64,000 bases of DNA from Cardiocondyla obscurior (GCF_019399895.1 NW_027228795.1:124001-188000); one strand, 5' to 3'; positions 45,287-56,775 are shown, counted from the stretch's first letter. Notes: a model not told the origin generated them from the letters alone. Made by a program: numbers and translations.

Positions 45287-46124
45287 CGCGTTTGACCTCT
45301 CAGAGTGACTGGTCGAGAAAGAATGCCAGAGAGACTCCAGACCTCGTTTGATATAGGTGGTGCGATAGGAATAACCTCCCGTAATTGGTTAAGAAATAAC
45401 GCGATCCGATTGGCTGTATGTTCGACTGTTCGTCGTGTCCTTTGGCTGCTTGTATAACTGCATATTGGTCGCGATAAGTGCATCTGTAATTCTTTGGTGT
45501 TCTCATTGGTTGTTTCTTTCTGTTGACCAGTTTTGGAATACTTGTTACTAAGATTAATTATTTTCTGTGATATACCCTTCTTCTAAATGACGCGATCAAT
45601 TTAATTAATATGCCAAAGTTTGTTTTGTGTAAGTTAACTACACGTGGTAGAAATTTATTATGCACAACGTACCTTCTCATTCGAGATATGATACTAGAAA
45701 TTTTCTGAAATAAAATATAAGTTTTTAAGTACATTGCGGAAAATATTACGTTAAAAATAATTTTTTTTAAAAATAAAGCAAAGTTATCGAAAGTTTGCCA
45801 ATAATACATAATCATTTTTATTCGAGCAGAATTCTAAAGCGGTTATACATATAAGCAGAAACATTCGAGAATGCGAAAAATTGTCTTCAATGTCAATGCG
45901 TAAAATAGAAAAAAATTAAAATCACAATAAAAATAAGATTTAATGCAACGTAAAAACAGCAATAAGTCATAGATGTGGTAGTAACGAATGTAATAATTAT
46001 TTTTGGTAAAACAAGAAAATGTACAAAGAAAAACTTTATTACATTTACAAGATCGTTATTGAATTAGAAGTACATAATAATGTTAAGAAAAGTGCGAAAT
46101 ATTTTAATATTTTATTCTTTAATG

Positions 46125-46526
46125 TTATATTCGAAGACTAATCTTACTTAGATTATTCGTTTTTGATTTATTGCGTTTCTTGTTCCCGGTTTGTGTTTTT
46201 GTATGTCGGCGAGTCCATTCCGGTTTTTCTCTGCTAACACTACCGTTTTGTCCATTCACGACAAACGTTTTACTTTCAAAAACCTCACCACCGTTGGACC
46301 TGTAAAGTTGCCTCCTGGTCTTAGTAAGCTGCAACTGACGTCTCCGTTTTCGCTCGTATTCGGATCTCGCCCTCCATGTCTTGCTGACCCTGGAAATAAT
46401 CCCAAGAGTTTTGCTATCCAACAATGCAAATATCATACCAGCAACTTCGACGGGCAAACGTTTAATCATATCCAGCATATTTTCGATGCCGTCGACGTAT
46501 GTCATAATCCAGCTGAAAGCTTCCAT
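46125..46526 (-). CDS. F-box-like mini-protein, satellite copy 5
   Basis: Full 133-codon frame; S in LLDSKTL with the mixed EVFES...VVNGQ form, which looks recombinant between the two main variants. Confidence 0.55.
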   Translation of the reverse strand: MEAFSWIMTYVDGIENMLDMIKRLPVEVAGMIFALLDSKTLGIISRVSKTWRARSEYERKRRRQLQLTKTRRQLYRSNGGEVFESKTFVVNGQNGSVSREKPEWTRRHTKTQTGNKKRNKSKTNNLSKISLRI

Positions 46527-47364
46527 CGCGTTTGACCTCTCAGAGTGACTGGTCGAGAAAGAATGCCAGAGAGACTCCAGACCTCGTTTGATATAGGTGG
46601 TGCGATAGGAATAACCTCCCGTAATTGGTTAAGAAATAACGCGATCCGATTGGCTGTATGTTCGACTGTTCGTCGTGTCCTTTGGCTGCTTGTATAACTG
46701 CATATTGGTCGCGATAAGTGCATCTGTAATTCTTTGGTGTTCTCATTGGTTGTTTCTTTCTGTTGACCAGTTTTGGAATACTTGTTACTAAGATTAATTA
46801 TTTTCTGTGATATACCCTTCTTCTAAATGACGCGATCAATTTAATTAATATGCCAAAGTTTGTTTTGTGTAAGTTAACTACACGTGGTAGAAATTTATTA
46901 TGCACAACGTACCTTCTCATTCGAGATATGATACTAGAAATTTTTTGAAATAAAATATAAGTTTTTAAGTACATTGCGGAAAATATTACGTTAAAAATAA
47001 TTTTTTTTAAAAATAAAGCAAAGTTATCGAAAGTTTGCCAATAATACATAATCATTTTTATTCGAGCAGAATTCTAAAGCGGTTATACATATAAGCAGAA
47101 ACATTCGAGAATGCGAAAAATTGTCTTCAATGTCAATGCGTAAAATAGAAAAAATTAAAATCACAATAAAAATAAGATTTAATGCAACGTAAAAAACAGC
47201 AATAAGTCATAGATGTGGTAGTAACGAATGTAATAATTATTCTTGGTAAAACAAGAAAATGTACAAAGAAAAACTTTATTACATTTACAAGATCGTTATT
47301 GAATTAGAAGTACATAATAATGTTAAGAAAAGTGCGAAATATTTTAATATTTTATTCTTTAATG

Positions 47365-47766
47365 TTATATTCGAAGACTATTCTTACTTAGATTATTCGT
47401 TTTTGATTTATTGCGTTTCTTGTTCCCGGTTTGTGTTTTTGTATGTCGGCGAGTCCATTCCGGTTTTTCTCTGCTAACACTACCGTTTTGTCCATTCGCG
47501 ACAAACGTTTTACTTTCAAAAACCTCACCACCGTTGGACCTGTAAAGTTGCCTCCTGGTCTTAGTAAGCTGCAACTGACGTCTCCGTTTCCGCTCGTATT
47601 CGGATCTCGCCCTCCATGTCTTGCTGACCCTGGAAATAATCCCAAGAGTTTTGTTATCCAACAATGCAAATATCATACCAGCAACTTCGACGGGCAAACG
47701 TTTAATCATATCCAGCATATTTTCGATGCCGTCGACGTATGTCATAATCCAGCTGAAAGCTTCCAT
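47365..47766 (-). CDS. F-box-like mini-protein, satellite copy 6
   Basis: Full 133-codon frame; N in LLDNKTL, EVFES...VANGQ form, with a private I-to-N change five residues from the C-terminus. Confidence 0.55.
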   Translation of the reverse strand: MEAFSWIMTYVDGIENMLDMIKRLPVEVAGMIFALLDNKTLGIISRVSKTWRARSEYERKRRRQLQLTKTRRQLYRSNGGEVFESKTFVANGQNGSVSREKPEWTRRHTKTQTGNKKRNKSKTNNLSKNSLRI

Positions 47767-48659
47767 CGCGTTTGACCTCTCAGAGTGACTGGTCGAGAAA
47801 GAATGCCAGAGAGACTCCAGACCTCGTTTGATATAGGTGGTGCGATAGGAATAACCTCCCGTAATTGGTTAAGAAATAACGTGATCCGATTGACTGTATG
47901 TTCGACTGTTCGCCGTGTCCTTTGGCTGCTTGTATAACTGCATATTGGTCGCGATAAGTGCATCTGTAATTCTTTGGTGTTCTCATTGGTTGTTTCTTTC
48001 TGTTGACCAGTTTTGGAATACTTGTTACTAAGATTAATTATTTTCTGTGATATACCCTTCTTCTAAATGACGCGATCAATTTAATTAATATGCCAAAGTT
48101 TGTTTTGTGTAAGTTAACTACACGTGGTAGAAATTTATTATGCACAACGTACCTTCTCATTCGAGATATGATACTAGAAATTTTCTGAAATAAAATATAA
48201 GTTTTTAAGTACATTGCGGAAAATATTACGTTAAAAATAATTTTTTTTGAAAAATAAAGCAAAGTTATCGAAAGTTTGCCAATAATACATAATCATTTTT
48301 ATTCGAGCAGAATTCTAAAGCGGTTATACATGTAAGCAGAAACATTCGAGAATGCGAAAAGTTGTCTTCAATGTCAATGCGTAAAATAGAAAAAAATTAA
48401 AATCACAATAAAAAAGAGATTTAATGCAACGTAAAAAACAGCAATAAGTCATAGATGTGGTAGTAACGAATGTAATAATTATTTTTGGTAAAACAAGAAA
48501 ATGTACAAAGAAAAACTTTATTACATTTACAAGATCGTTATTGAATTAGAAGTACATAATAATGTTAAGAAAAGTGCGAAATATTTTAATATTTTATTCT
48601 TTAATGTTATTTTCGAAGACTAATCTTACTTAGATTATTCGTTTTTGATTTATTGCGTT

Positions 48660-49062
48660 TGTTGCACCGCAAGGGTGCTGTGGGGTTCGTTCTCCGGAGA
48701 GAATTATGTTTTTTGAGAGAAATAAAGTCGCCTCTTGATATTTCTTGTTCACTTTTTTATTTCCTTCTTTTCTTTATTACACTTGTTGATTAATTAAAGA
48801 CTTCACGCGAGATTCTGGTTAACGACTAACTGTCCGGGCCGCGGCTGCCCCTATATATCTCCTACTGTTGCTATGCCAAAAACCATAGCAATCAGCGGAA
48901 TCGCGGGTGGCAACCGCGACTGGCCTCGGACTTCGCGTCCCGGCCGGAAATGCCGGGTTACCTTGATCGGCGGTATTCTGCCGATCAAGCTAAACGGTCG
49001 CGCGCGTGCGACATACCAACGTTATTCCCGAGCCTCTGTTGCTAAGGGCTCGGGATATAACA
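48660..49062 (-). repeat. Element C 3' LTR
   Basis: 403 bp, identical by eye to 56989-57391. Confidence 0.96.
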
Positions 49063-49074
49063 TCCCTCCCCCCT
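49063..49074 (-). promoter_or_regulatory. Element C polypurine tract
   Basis: On the minus strand AGGGGGGAGGGA abuts the 3' LTR, nearly identical to the tract of A. Confidence 0.9.
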
Positions 49075-49080
49075 AGGGAG

Positions 49081-49128
49081 AAGAAAAAGGGTTGAATGTT
49101 TCGTTTTTTGTTCAAGCCTTTTTCTTTT
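49081..49128 (-). promoter_or_regulatory. Element C hairpin before the polypurine tract
   Basis: AAGAAAAAGGGTTGAA (49081-49096) pairs with TTCAAGCCTTTTTCTT (49111-49126), one mismatch in 16, loop 14 bases. Confidence 0.7.
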
Positions 49129-49196
49129 ACAAATTCCCTTTCCCTCGGGGAGAAGACGTTGAGCTTGTGATACGTCTCTTTTTTTTTTTTTTTTGA

Positions 49197-50928
49197 TTAA
49201 TTACAGTTTATTTTTGTTACAATATTTTTCTTTATTATAGTAATGATTATAATAATGGCCGTGAATAGGGTTAATGTTGTACTTAATCCTACGGAATATA
49301 TTATTATTGTTTTTGTTCTTGCCGCGACATTATTATTATCTAGTTCGGAACGCATTTTGTTTAAATCTAAGCTTAGTTGTAGTAGTTCGTTTTTGTTTCG
49401 TACAATTGGTTCTCTTTGTATGTTTTTTAATTGTGACGTAATTTTAGCGATGTTGGTTCTATCTTTGATTGGTAACATAGTGATATTATATGTTGGTATA
49501 CAAATATTAATATCGCTTTCTCCTAGAAGAGTTTTCGAATGTATTGTGAGGTCGTTTGTATTTAGTTGGCACGCGTCTCTTAGTATTATTTTACCTGATC
49601 TGATTATATTTATCTTTTTACTCGGCTTGTGTTTACATCTTAGTTCAATGGTCTGTGACGCGGTTGAGTATAGCCATGCTTGGGGCTCGTTTAGCGCTGT
49701 CCATATGCTAACATTAGATATGATATGGCGGGTCTCGCATTTCTCGGGTTGACGTCCCGGCTCGGTGAGTGCTAAGACTTCGCAAGGTGCGTTATCTGAT
49801 ATGTGGTATGTCGCGAAATTGTTTTCGCATATGAGTTTTTTACTTCCGCGGATACAATTATTAATTTCATCGCGGGTTAAGGTTATGTATTTGTTATTTT
49901 CTTTATCTAACGCGATATATTCGTGCGCGGTTTTAATTGTTTTGAAAATGTTAGCGTGGTCATAAACGGGAAACGGTATGACCGCTTTTAATTCGTATGT
50001 CGTATCGGTGACGACTGGAAATTTAATAATTATCATTAGAGCGTTGTGGTCGCGGTAATGTGCTGTAATCGATATATATTTTTCGATTTGATTCCAGTTC
50101 TTAGGGTTGGTATCGAACGGGAATTGTGATCCTTCGGGTAATTGAATCGTTGCGTGTAGTAGTTCTGTTATAATTTTGTCGATCGGTAATAACCGTGTGT
50201 TAATGATGCCTTTTTTGGTCCAGGAGATAAAGTCGATGGTGTCTTGTATGTCAGTCAGTAGGTCAGTCACGAGTATTCTTAGTGTGTTAAGGTGTTCCGT
50301 CATCTCCATTTGCCGCGTTACTCTATCTATCTGCTGACTTAGGAGGATGGTCGCGTTCGTTAAGACGCGGTCGTGTTGCTTGAGTTTAATCTCTAATTCT
50401 TGTATATGGCTTAGTGTACCGTTTAATATTTTAAGTTGATTTTTCGCTACATGTTGAGTCGTTTGCTGGCTCGCAATTAACAGTTGTAACTGTTCCTGGA
50501 TAATTTTTTCGTCGTTGGCGTCCATTATGCCGAATAAAGTTTTTCCTACTGTGCCTACTAAATCTATGAGACCTCTTTTAACATGTTGGACTTCATAGGT
50601 CGCGGTTAATCTATCTAATGCAGTTATTAGTTTATTATTTTGCATTGTAACCAACATCGCTAAATTATAACATTTTTCTTTTAATAATTCGCCGTTATAT
50701 GCTTCGTGTAGTTTATTACAAGCATTTTCCGCGTCGTCGACTTGGTTTTGTATTTTTTTAAATCTAATTTCAAAGTCGGCGATGTTTATTATTAATACTA
50801 ATTTCCATGTCGTGTCGGATAGATGGAGAAGTCCGTGGTCCTCGTAATATAATCCGGGTTCGTGGGTGAATTGTGTAATTGTATAAGGTGCGGCTTCGAT
50901 TGCGCCCTTCGCGGTGGTGAATGTTAAT
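49197..50928 (-). CDS. env: Element C envelope glycoprotein, baculovirus F-like
   Basis: The exon begins after the minus-strand acceptor CATTTCAG (last base 50929) and encodes about 576 residues to the stop at 49197-49199; the frame is open throughout, well upstream of the first internal candidate start near 50657. HVKRGLIDLVGTVGKTLFGI at about 50587-50530 is the cleavage and fusion-peptide signature. The C-terminus has a membrane anchor rich in I/L/T (about 49275-49215) and a short basic tail, shorter than in A and B. The two flanking regions and the leader exon match the shared design, so splicing to 56625 is the likely way to gain a start and signal peptide. Confidence 0.85.
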
Positions 50929-51167
50929 CTGAAATGTTCACTGGTTAAGTATGTGTGTGTGAAGGTGTTAGCGTATCATGCTGGATAGGTGTGTGAGTTC
51001 GCGGGTCGTCTTCATCGTGGGAATGAAGATGCAGCGTCGGCTAAAGGTACGTACTTTTTATCTTTGGTATAGGGTTCTATGCACGGATAACAATTACTTT
51101 CTTAGAGCTTTGGTTTATCAAAATTCGCTCTCGGCTTTAGCGTCAAAGTTTTTTCGCTCGTCTCATT
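50929..51167. other. Element C segment upstream of env
   Basis: No sense ORF seen. A plus-strand frame at 50978-51169 has a GTACGT donor-like site near 51047 but no counterpart in A or B. Confidence 0.4.
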
Positions 51168-51658
51168 AGTAAGCCTTTGACACTTGTCTGAGCTACATCG
51201 TGGTTGTAATTTTGAGAAAGAAAAGAAAGAGAAAGCAAAAAAGTAATTGTTAATTTGTACGCGAAGTATGAATTTGTTATGTGTGTGTTCGTGTGATTTA
51301 TTTATTTTCTGTGTTTTTCAGTGGAGTCCCAGTCATTCTATTATGTGTGTGAGGAATGTTACCTGGCTTTTCGGCCGAGAATCTGTTCAGAGTGTGTGGG
51401 GTTGCGGGCCCGTCACAGGGTCCGTTATCTTTGGCATAAATTGGAGCCGCGTCTGGCTATAAGGACGACGCGGGATTTGGAACAACGGCAGGTGGCTGTC
51501 GTCCCTGGGGATTATATTGGTAAGTGGAAGTATTTTTTATTGTGTTGTGTGTGATGGGGGCGGAGGGCGAGAAAAAAAAATTTTTTTTTTGCTTATTATC
51601 TAATTTTGTGTTTTTTTTTTTTTTTTGCTTATGCTTAGTGTTCTATGAACGCTTTTAG
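51168..51658 (+). CDS. Element C antisense spliced ORF with C-x2-C-x8-C-x2-C zinc motif
   Basis: The gene is antisense to element C. A candidate exon 1 ends at 51168 (CTCATTA|GTAAGC); its last A plus TG at the start of exon 2 would form ATG. Exon 2 is 51322-51529, from acceptor TGTTTTTCAG to donor G|GTAAGT. Exon 3 is 51639-51658: a long T-rich tract, acceptor TTAG, then 20 nt ending in TAG, the same length, phase and position (end of antisense pol) as exon 3 of element A. The product, about 75 residues, has CEECYLAFRPRICSEC and then a basic tail with VAVVP. Corresponding positions in A and B have V-Y-P and V-W-P. No family recognised; a small zinc-binding protein is the cautious reading. Confidence 0.62.
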
Positions 51659-54600
51659 TCTGTTCGCATGCACTTTTATTATTTTTCTGCCTTTTCTTAT
51701 GCTAAAGTTAACATCGCTATGCTTTTGTACTACTATGTACGGCCCTATCCACAGCGCGTCTAATTTCTTGGACCGGCCGCGTCGAACCGTTTCGTCGTAA
51801 AGAAGAACGGAATCTCCGACTCTGAATTCGCGTTTTCGGGAATCTTTGTCATATTTTTCTTTCGCCTTTTCTTTCTCGGTTTTCGCGTGATCGTGTGCGA
51901 GGGAGTTGGAGGCCCGTAATCGTTCGCGTAATTCATTCGCATAGTCGTCATACGAATACGTTTCTTTCGGCGCGGTCTTCAGTGCTGTCGGTAATGTAGC
52001 ACGATGTCCGTAGATAAGTTCGAAGGGGGTTAATCCGGTTGCCGTATGCGGGGTTGTGTTATAAGTAAACATTGCATATGGCAACCATTCATCCCAATCG
52101 GATTGATCTTCGTCGATGAAATGTCGTAGGTACTCGGCCAGTGTTCGATGCGATCGTTCGAGTGCGCCGTTAGTTTGCGGATGATATGCAGTCGTTTGTA
52201 TTTTTTCCATCCGTAGTAGTTTACAAATGTTTTTAAAGATGTTGCTCGTAAAATTCGTTCCTTGATCGGAAAGAACGTATTCCGGTATCCCGTGTTCGAA
52301 AATTATTTGAGTCACGAACGCTTTTGCTACGGTCGCGGCTTCTTGGTTCGGGATAGGGATCGCTTTACTAAATTTCGTGAGATTGTCTTGAAACGTTAGA
52401 ATGTATTTATTATTATTGTTCGTTGTCGGTAGCGGTCCTACTATGTCTAGGGCGCATTTTTCGAACGGTTTAGTCGGCGTGTCTGTGATTATTAGCGGCA
52501 TTTTCGTCTTCTTTGATAACTTATTTTTCTGGCACTGTTCGCATTTCTTTATATATTCCTCTATGTCTCTTCGCATGCCTGGCCACTCATGCTGTAATCT
52601 GATGCGGTGCAGTGTACGTGTGATGCCTTGGTGTCCGCCTATTGGTGTGTCGTGGTATTCGTGTAAGAGCTTCGCTTTTTCTTCTGTTGAATATGTGTTC
52701 TTTTCTTTTAGCACATATATTGGGAGCTTTTCTTCTTGCTGCGGGGGGTTTCTGCTAAGCGCGTCCGCGTTCGTGTTCTTCTTCCCGTCTTTATGGACTA
52801 TTTTGTAATTATATTCTTCGAGTTTCAATCTCCACCTTATCAGGCGGGACCCAGGATCATTTACGTTGAACAGCCAGATCAATGGTTTGTGGTCTGTTAC
52901 AATCGTAAATGTTGTTCCATAGATATAGGGTCGGAAATGTTTCACCGCCCATACTATCGCGAGTAGCTCCTTCTCTGTCGTGCTGTAATTTCTTTCAGCC
53001 TTGTTTAATATACGGCTTGCATATGCAATCGGATGATCCTTTCCTATCTCCCCTTGCGAGAGGATGGCTCCGATTGCATGGTCCGAGGCGTCCGTTGTGA
53101 CGATAAACGGGCGCGTGAAATCGGGGTATTTAAGTATCGGTGCGGTGGTTAAATTTTCCTTTAATATTTCGAACGCATTCTGTTGGTCTATTTCCCACCG
53201 AAATTTTTCGTCCTTTTTCGTGAGCGTTGTCAATGGTTTCGCGATTTTCGAGAAGTCTTTTATAAATCTCCTATAGTATCCGGCTAATCCGATGAATGAT
53301 TGTACGTCTTTTAACTTTTTTGGTACCGGAAAATTTTTTACCGCGAAAATTTTGGAGGGATCGGGTCGAATTCCATTTTCGGTTATTAGATGTCCGAGAT
53401 ATAGTACTTCTTTTCGTAAAAACTCGCACTTGTCCGGTTGCAATTTTAAATTATTTTCTCGTAATCGTTTGAAAACGGCTTCGAGTCTCTTGTTGTGTTC
53501 CTTTAGCGTTGATCCGTAGATGACTATATCGTCTAGATACACGAGACACTTGATACCGTGTAGGCCCGATAAGACCGAGTTCATCATGCGCTGAAACGTT
53601 GCCGGTGCATTTTTAAGTCCGAAAGGCATCCTGTTAAATTCATAATGTCCCTCGGGTGTAGAAAACGCGGTTTTCTGTTTATGCTCTTCCTTCATCTGGA
53701 TTTGGTGGTATCCTGATGCCAAATCCAGGGTCGTAAAGTACTTCGCGTGCCCGAGTTGATCGAGTATATCGGTCATATTTGGAATAGGGAAGGAATCGCC
53801 TATTGTAATGTCGTTCAGTTTTCTAAAATCGACGACTATTCTTAGTTTCGATTTCCCGGATGCGTCGGCTTTTTTGGGGACCACTAGTATAGGTGCGTTC
53901 CACTGACTTGCGCTGGTTCTTATAATTCCTTCGTCGAGCATCTTCTTTACCTGCTCTCGTACTTCTATCTTATGTTTTTCGGGCAGTCGGTAAGGGCGGC
54001 AGCTAATTGGCCTACTTTCCTTTTCCGTGATAATTTCGTGCGCGACGGAGTCAGTAAAGGAAAGCGGGTCGCCTGGCAATTGAAAAATGTCGCAAAAGCT
54101 TTCGCAGATTTTTAGCAATTCGCCTTTTTCTTCTTTATTTAAGTGTTGGATTCTAAGCTGCTTTTTAACTTGCTCTCTTCGCTGCTGCACTGCGGCTATA
54201 TTTGGCTTATCTTGTAACGCGAGCGCGCTGACCGTGCACAATTGTGGCTCCTCTTCTATGTGTACGGCGGGTGTGTGAAATGGCACGGCTGTGTCTCGTG
54301 TGTTTAAAATGCTTATGGCACAAATATTATTTTCGGGGGCTACTAGACAATTGCCTATGAACACGCCGGGTTGAAGTTCATCGGCATATATTATTCCGAT
54401 CTGGTTGCTGTCGGTGACGGCTTGTATTATTGTTTCGCTTCTCGGTGGTAGCGTCGTGCGTATGTACGGTTGTAACGGGATCGCGGCGCGGTTGATTATC
54501 AGAAGCCCGTTCTCGACGTCGTATACGGTGCGTTGCGCTTTAAGGAAATCCATCCCGAGTATCCCGTCGTACGCAATGGGAAAATCGTCGGGCACCACGT

Positions 54601-56572
54601 GCATCACGTGCGAGATCGTACTGTCTCGCAAGTAAATTAACACGCGAGTTGTTCCTATTGTTTGCGCCTTATGTCCGGTCACACCAGTTAGGGCCATCGA
54701 TTCGGTATAAATCGGTGTATCGCCCTTCAGCTTCCCCACTTTGACGAGGGTGATAGCAGCACCGGTGTCCAGCAAAAACGTCATTTTACCGCCCGTGGCT
54801 TGTAATACGGGCAGGGTGACGAGATCCAAGTGACGATTTTTGTTGTCGTCTGAGATGTGCGACACTTGATAATCTCGCGCGGGCCGCGTCTCATATCGTG
54901 TCTCGTTATCTACGCGCGTGTCGTCGCGTGACGGTTGTCTCGTAGGCGCTCTCGCTCTCTCCTCCGGTAAGGTTGAATGTACCGTGGTCGTCCGTCGGGG
55001 TGCTCGCGGGGGAGCTCGGTTATCGCGTCGTGCTCCTTGCGATATCTCGCTGTCCCTTTTTAACTTGCGGCATTCTTCGCGCGTGTGATATTGCTTGTTG
55101 CAGTAATTGCAAAATTTGTCCGTGGTATTAACGCGCGGTGTATATTCGGCTCTGGGCAAACCGTACCTGGGCGCGTACCTGCCGGTGCGGCACAGAAATC
55201 CCGGGTGCCCCTGCCTCCCGCATCTGTTGCATGTGGGTATGGGTGGGCGGGTTGCCGGGGTGCGCGGGAAGTTTCGCTCGATGTACGCTCGCTCGTTGTA
55301 AGCGCGTAGGGGTGCGCTACGCTGCCTTTCCTCCGCTGCAGCTCCTGCTATCGCTTCTTGTAACGTCCTGTAGTTTCGGGACCGGACGATTGTCTGCAGA
55401 TGCGGCAGCAGACCCGTCTGGTAATTGTTCAGTACTTGTTTCTGGAGCGAGTTCCATATCCCGCGTTTTTCGTCCGCCGTGTAGCTGGAGCCTTCGCTCA
55501 ACGCGTCATATAGCTCGGTGACTAGTGTGTCGGCTCGGGTTCCGTATGCTTGCGCGCTTTCTCCCGTACGCTGACGTAGCTGGTTGAATTCCAGCTGGAG
55601 ATGGGCTGTACCTCGTCGCTGTACGTAACCCTCTTCGATTTCGCGTATGAATTGCGCGAAGTTTAGGATTTGCTTTGATTCGAATCGCGAGAGCGCTCGT
55701 CCCGTAAGTTTTGTGTAGAGTATAGCCGTTAATAACTCATCCACGTCTTCCGGGTCTACTTTTCGCGCCGCATATTCACATGCTTTAATAAACTTTTTAA
55801 CGTTGTTTTCGCTCCCGTCGAACGAGGGTATAAATCCGATTGCGTTTTGCAGTGTTAAGTATTGCCGCGGGTTGTTGAGAGAATGCCGCACATCTCTCTG
55901 GGGCCGTCTCGGGGGTGGCACGGGTTGCTGCAGGGAGTCCGCAGTCCTGTTGAGCCTGGCGCCGTATCTTTGCGCGAGATATTCGTTTTCTAATCTTTCC
56001 ACTCTCGTTGCGGTCAGTGATATCGCGTCGAGTATCGTGAGCATCGCATCGTCGCGCGTCGTGCCGGACGGTCGCGAGATTGGCGAGGAATGTCGACACG
56101 GCGGTTGCGTTGTGTTTGTGTTGGCGCCGGGTTCCGTGTTATTGACAGAGTTATCGCCGTGTGAGTTCCGCGCTCTCGTGCCTTCCCCGCTTGCGAGCGA
56201 GGGCTCGTTCCTTTCGCCGTTATCGGTCATCATAAATACAAATCGCTGGTCTTCGGGTGCAAATATTTCGCTCACTAGTGATCCTATTGATGATCGGCGA
56301 CTTTGATTACCGGATTCCTCGGCTTCTCGGTAATTCGCGAAATTCGCGTTACCCGAATACATGGGTACAGGGAGGGAGATTCCGTTCGTGAATTCGTAAA
56401 TCGCGCTATCGCGGGCCAAGATTTCGTCGTCTACAGTTATTTCGCGGATAAAACTTCGCGTCTGATTCGGAATTCTCTTAAAGATAGGTTGTAGGTTTTC
56501 GGGCTCGGTAATGCCGTTCAACCACGATAGGCGCGACGTGTGGCAGTGTAAATAGAATTCGCCGCGGTACAT
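51635..56572 (-). CDS. gag-pol: Element C gag-pol polyprotein
   Basis: An intact frame of 1645 codons. The N-terminus differs from that of A and B (no MSD...SWLHS start), but from about residue 230 Gag is clearly related. Knuckles lie near 447 (CNRCGRQGHPGFLC) and 487 (CNYCNKQYHTREEC, with Y replacing the usual glycine). Protease has DTGA near 600 instead of DSGA. RT YLDD is near 1012, followed by RNase H TTDAS, integrase HHCC (HDTPIGGHQG), the DDE core with DQGTNF and HPQTNGALERSHRTL, and a C-terminal tail ending NRLKAFIEH. All key catalytic residues are present. With identical LTRs and intact env this is a candidate functional copy. Confidence 0.95.
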   Translation of the reverse strand: MYRGEFYLHCHTSRLSWLNGITEPENLQPIFKRIPNQTRSFIREITVDDEILARDSAIYEFTNGISLPVPMYSGNANFANYREAEESGNQSRRSSIGSLVSEIFAPEDQRFVFMMTDNGERNEPSLASGEGTRARNSHGDNSVNNTEPGANTNTTQPPCRHSSPISRPSGTTRDDAMLTILDAISLTATRVERLENEYLAQRYGARLNRTADSLQQPVPPPRRPQRDVRHSLNNPRQYLTLQNAIGFIPSFDGSENNVKKFIKACEYAARKVDPEDVDELLTAILYTKLTGRALSRFESKQILNFAQFIREIEEGYVQRRGTAHLQLEFNQLRQRTGESAQAYGTRADTLVTELYDALSEGSSYTADEKRGIWNSLQKQVLNNYQTGLLPHLQTIVRSRNYRTLQEAIAGAAAEERQRSAPLRAYNERAYIERNFPRTPATRPPIPTCNRCGRQGHPGFLCRTGRYAPRYGLPRAEYTPRVNTTDKFCNYCNKQYHTREECRKLKRDSEISQGARRDNRAPPRAPRRTTTVHSTLPEERARAPTRQPSRDDTRVDNETRYETRPARDYQVSHISDDNKNRHLDLVTLPVLQATGGKMTFLLDTGAAITLVKVGKLKGDTPIYTESMALTGVTGHKAQTIGTTRVLIYLRDSTISHVMHVVPDDFPIAYDGILGMDFLKAQRTVYDVENGLLIINRAAIPLQPYIRTTLPPRSETIIQAVTDSNQIGIIYADELQPGVFIGNCLVAPENNICAISILNTRDTAVPFHTPAVHIEEEPQLCTVSALALQDKPNIAAVQQRREQVKKQLRIQHLNKEEKGELLKICESFCDIFQLPGDPLSFTDSVAHEIITEKESRPISCRPYRLPEKHKIEVREQVKKMLDEGIIRTSASQWNAPILVVPKKADASGKSKLRIVVDFRKLNDITIGDSFPIPNMTDILDQLGHAKYFTTLDLASGYHQIQMKEEHKQKTAFSTPEGHYEFNRMPFGLKNAPATFQRMMNSVLSGLHGIKCLVYLDDIVIYGSTLKEHNKRLEAVFKRLRENNLKLQPDKCEFLRKEVLYLGHLITENGIRPDPSKIFAVKNFPVPKKLKDVQSFIGLAGYYRRFIKDFSKIAKPLTTLTKKDEKFRWEIDQQNAFEILKENLTTAPILKYPDFTRPFIVTTDASDHAIGAILSQGEIGKDHPIAYASRILNKAERNYSTTEKELLAIVWAVKHFRPYIYGTTFTIVTDHKPLIWLFNVNDPGSRLIRWRLKLEEYNYKIVHKDGKKNTNADALSRNPPQQEEKLPIYVLKEKNTYSTEEKAKLLHEYHDTPIGGHQGITRTLHRIRLQHEWPGMRRDIEEYIKKCEQCQKNKLSKKTKMPLIITDTPTKPFEKCALDIVGPLPTTNNNNKYILTFQDNLTKFSKAIPIPNQEAATVAKAFVTQIIFEHGIPEYVLSDQGTNFTSNIFKNICKLLRMEKIQTTAYHPQTNGALERSHRTLAEYLRHFIDEDQSDWDEWLPYAMFTYNTTPHTATGLTPFELIYGHRATLPTALKTAPKETYSYDDYANELRERLRASNSLAHDHAKTEKEKAKEKYDKDSRKREFRVGDSVLLYDETVRRGRSKKLDALWIGPYIVVQKHSDVNFSIRKGRKIIKVHANRLKAFIEH

Positions 56573-56624
56573 ACAATCTTATTCGCTTTTTCGCCCTGCA
56601 TATATATGTATATAACTAACTTAC

Positions 56625-56644
56625 AATAACGCCGGTAACAGCAT
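56625..56644 (-). CDS. Element C leader mini-exon (env signal-peptide start), 20 nt
   Basis: Minus-strand ATG at 56644, six codons plus two bases, then donor GTAAGT (56624-56619). Same length and phase as in A and B, with hydrophobic codons. It lies upstream of the gag ATG at 56572. Partner acceptor at 50929-50931. Confidence 0.65.
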
Positions 56645-56717
56645 GCTGCTTGATAGCTGATGAGTCGCGATGTTCTCAGCTTGGCTGCTCGTATGCTTCT
56701 CTATCTCGTATTCGGTC

Positions 56718-56775
56718 TGCTTATCTGCGTGGCTGCTTATCTGCGTGGCTGCTTATCTGCGTGGCTGCTGCTCGT
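56718..56775 (-). repeat. 18-bp tandem repeats in the element C leader
   Basis: GCTTATCTGCGTGGCTGC-type units occur three times in tandem. Read on the element strand they contain AGCAGCCACGCAG, close to the AGCAGCCAAGCAG core of the 33-bp repeats in element A. Confidence 0.85.

Larger units (their letters stand above)
42234..48659 (-). repeat. F-box satellite array, middle block, unit about 1240 bp
   Basis: Units recur with starts CAGCAATAAGTCATAG near 42236, 43474, 44717, 45957, 47197 and 48438. They differ by only a few substitutions and small changes in A-runs. The block is bounded by element B on the left and element C on the right. Confidence 0.97.

Noticed and set aside
50978..51169. 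Separate plus-strand gene near the element C env start
   Set aside because: The donor-like site near 51047 joins to the wrong frame of the zinc exon and no homologous exon is seen in A or B.
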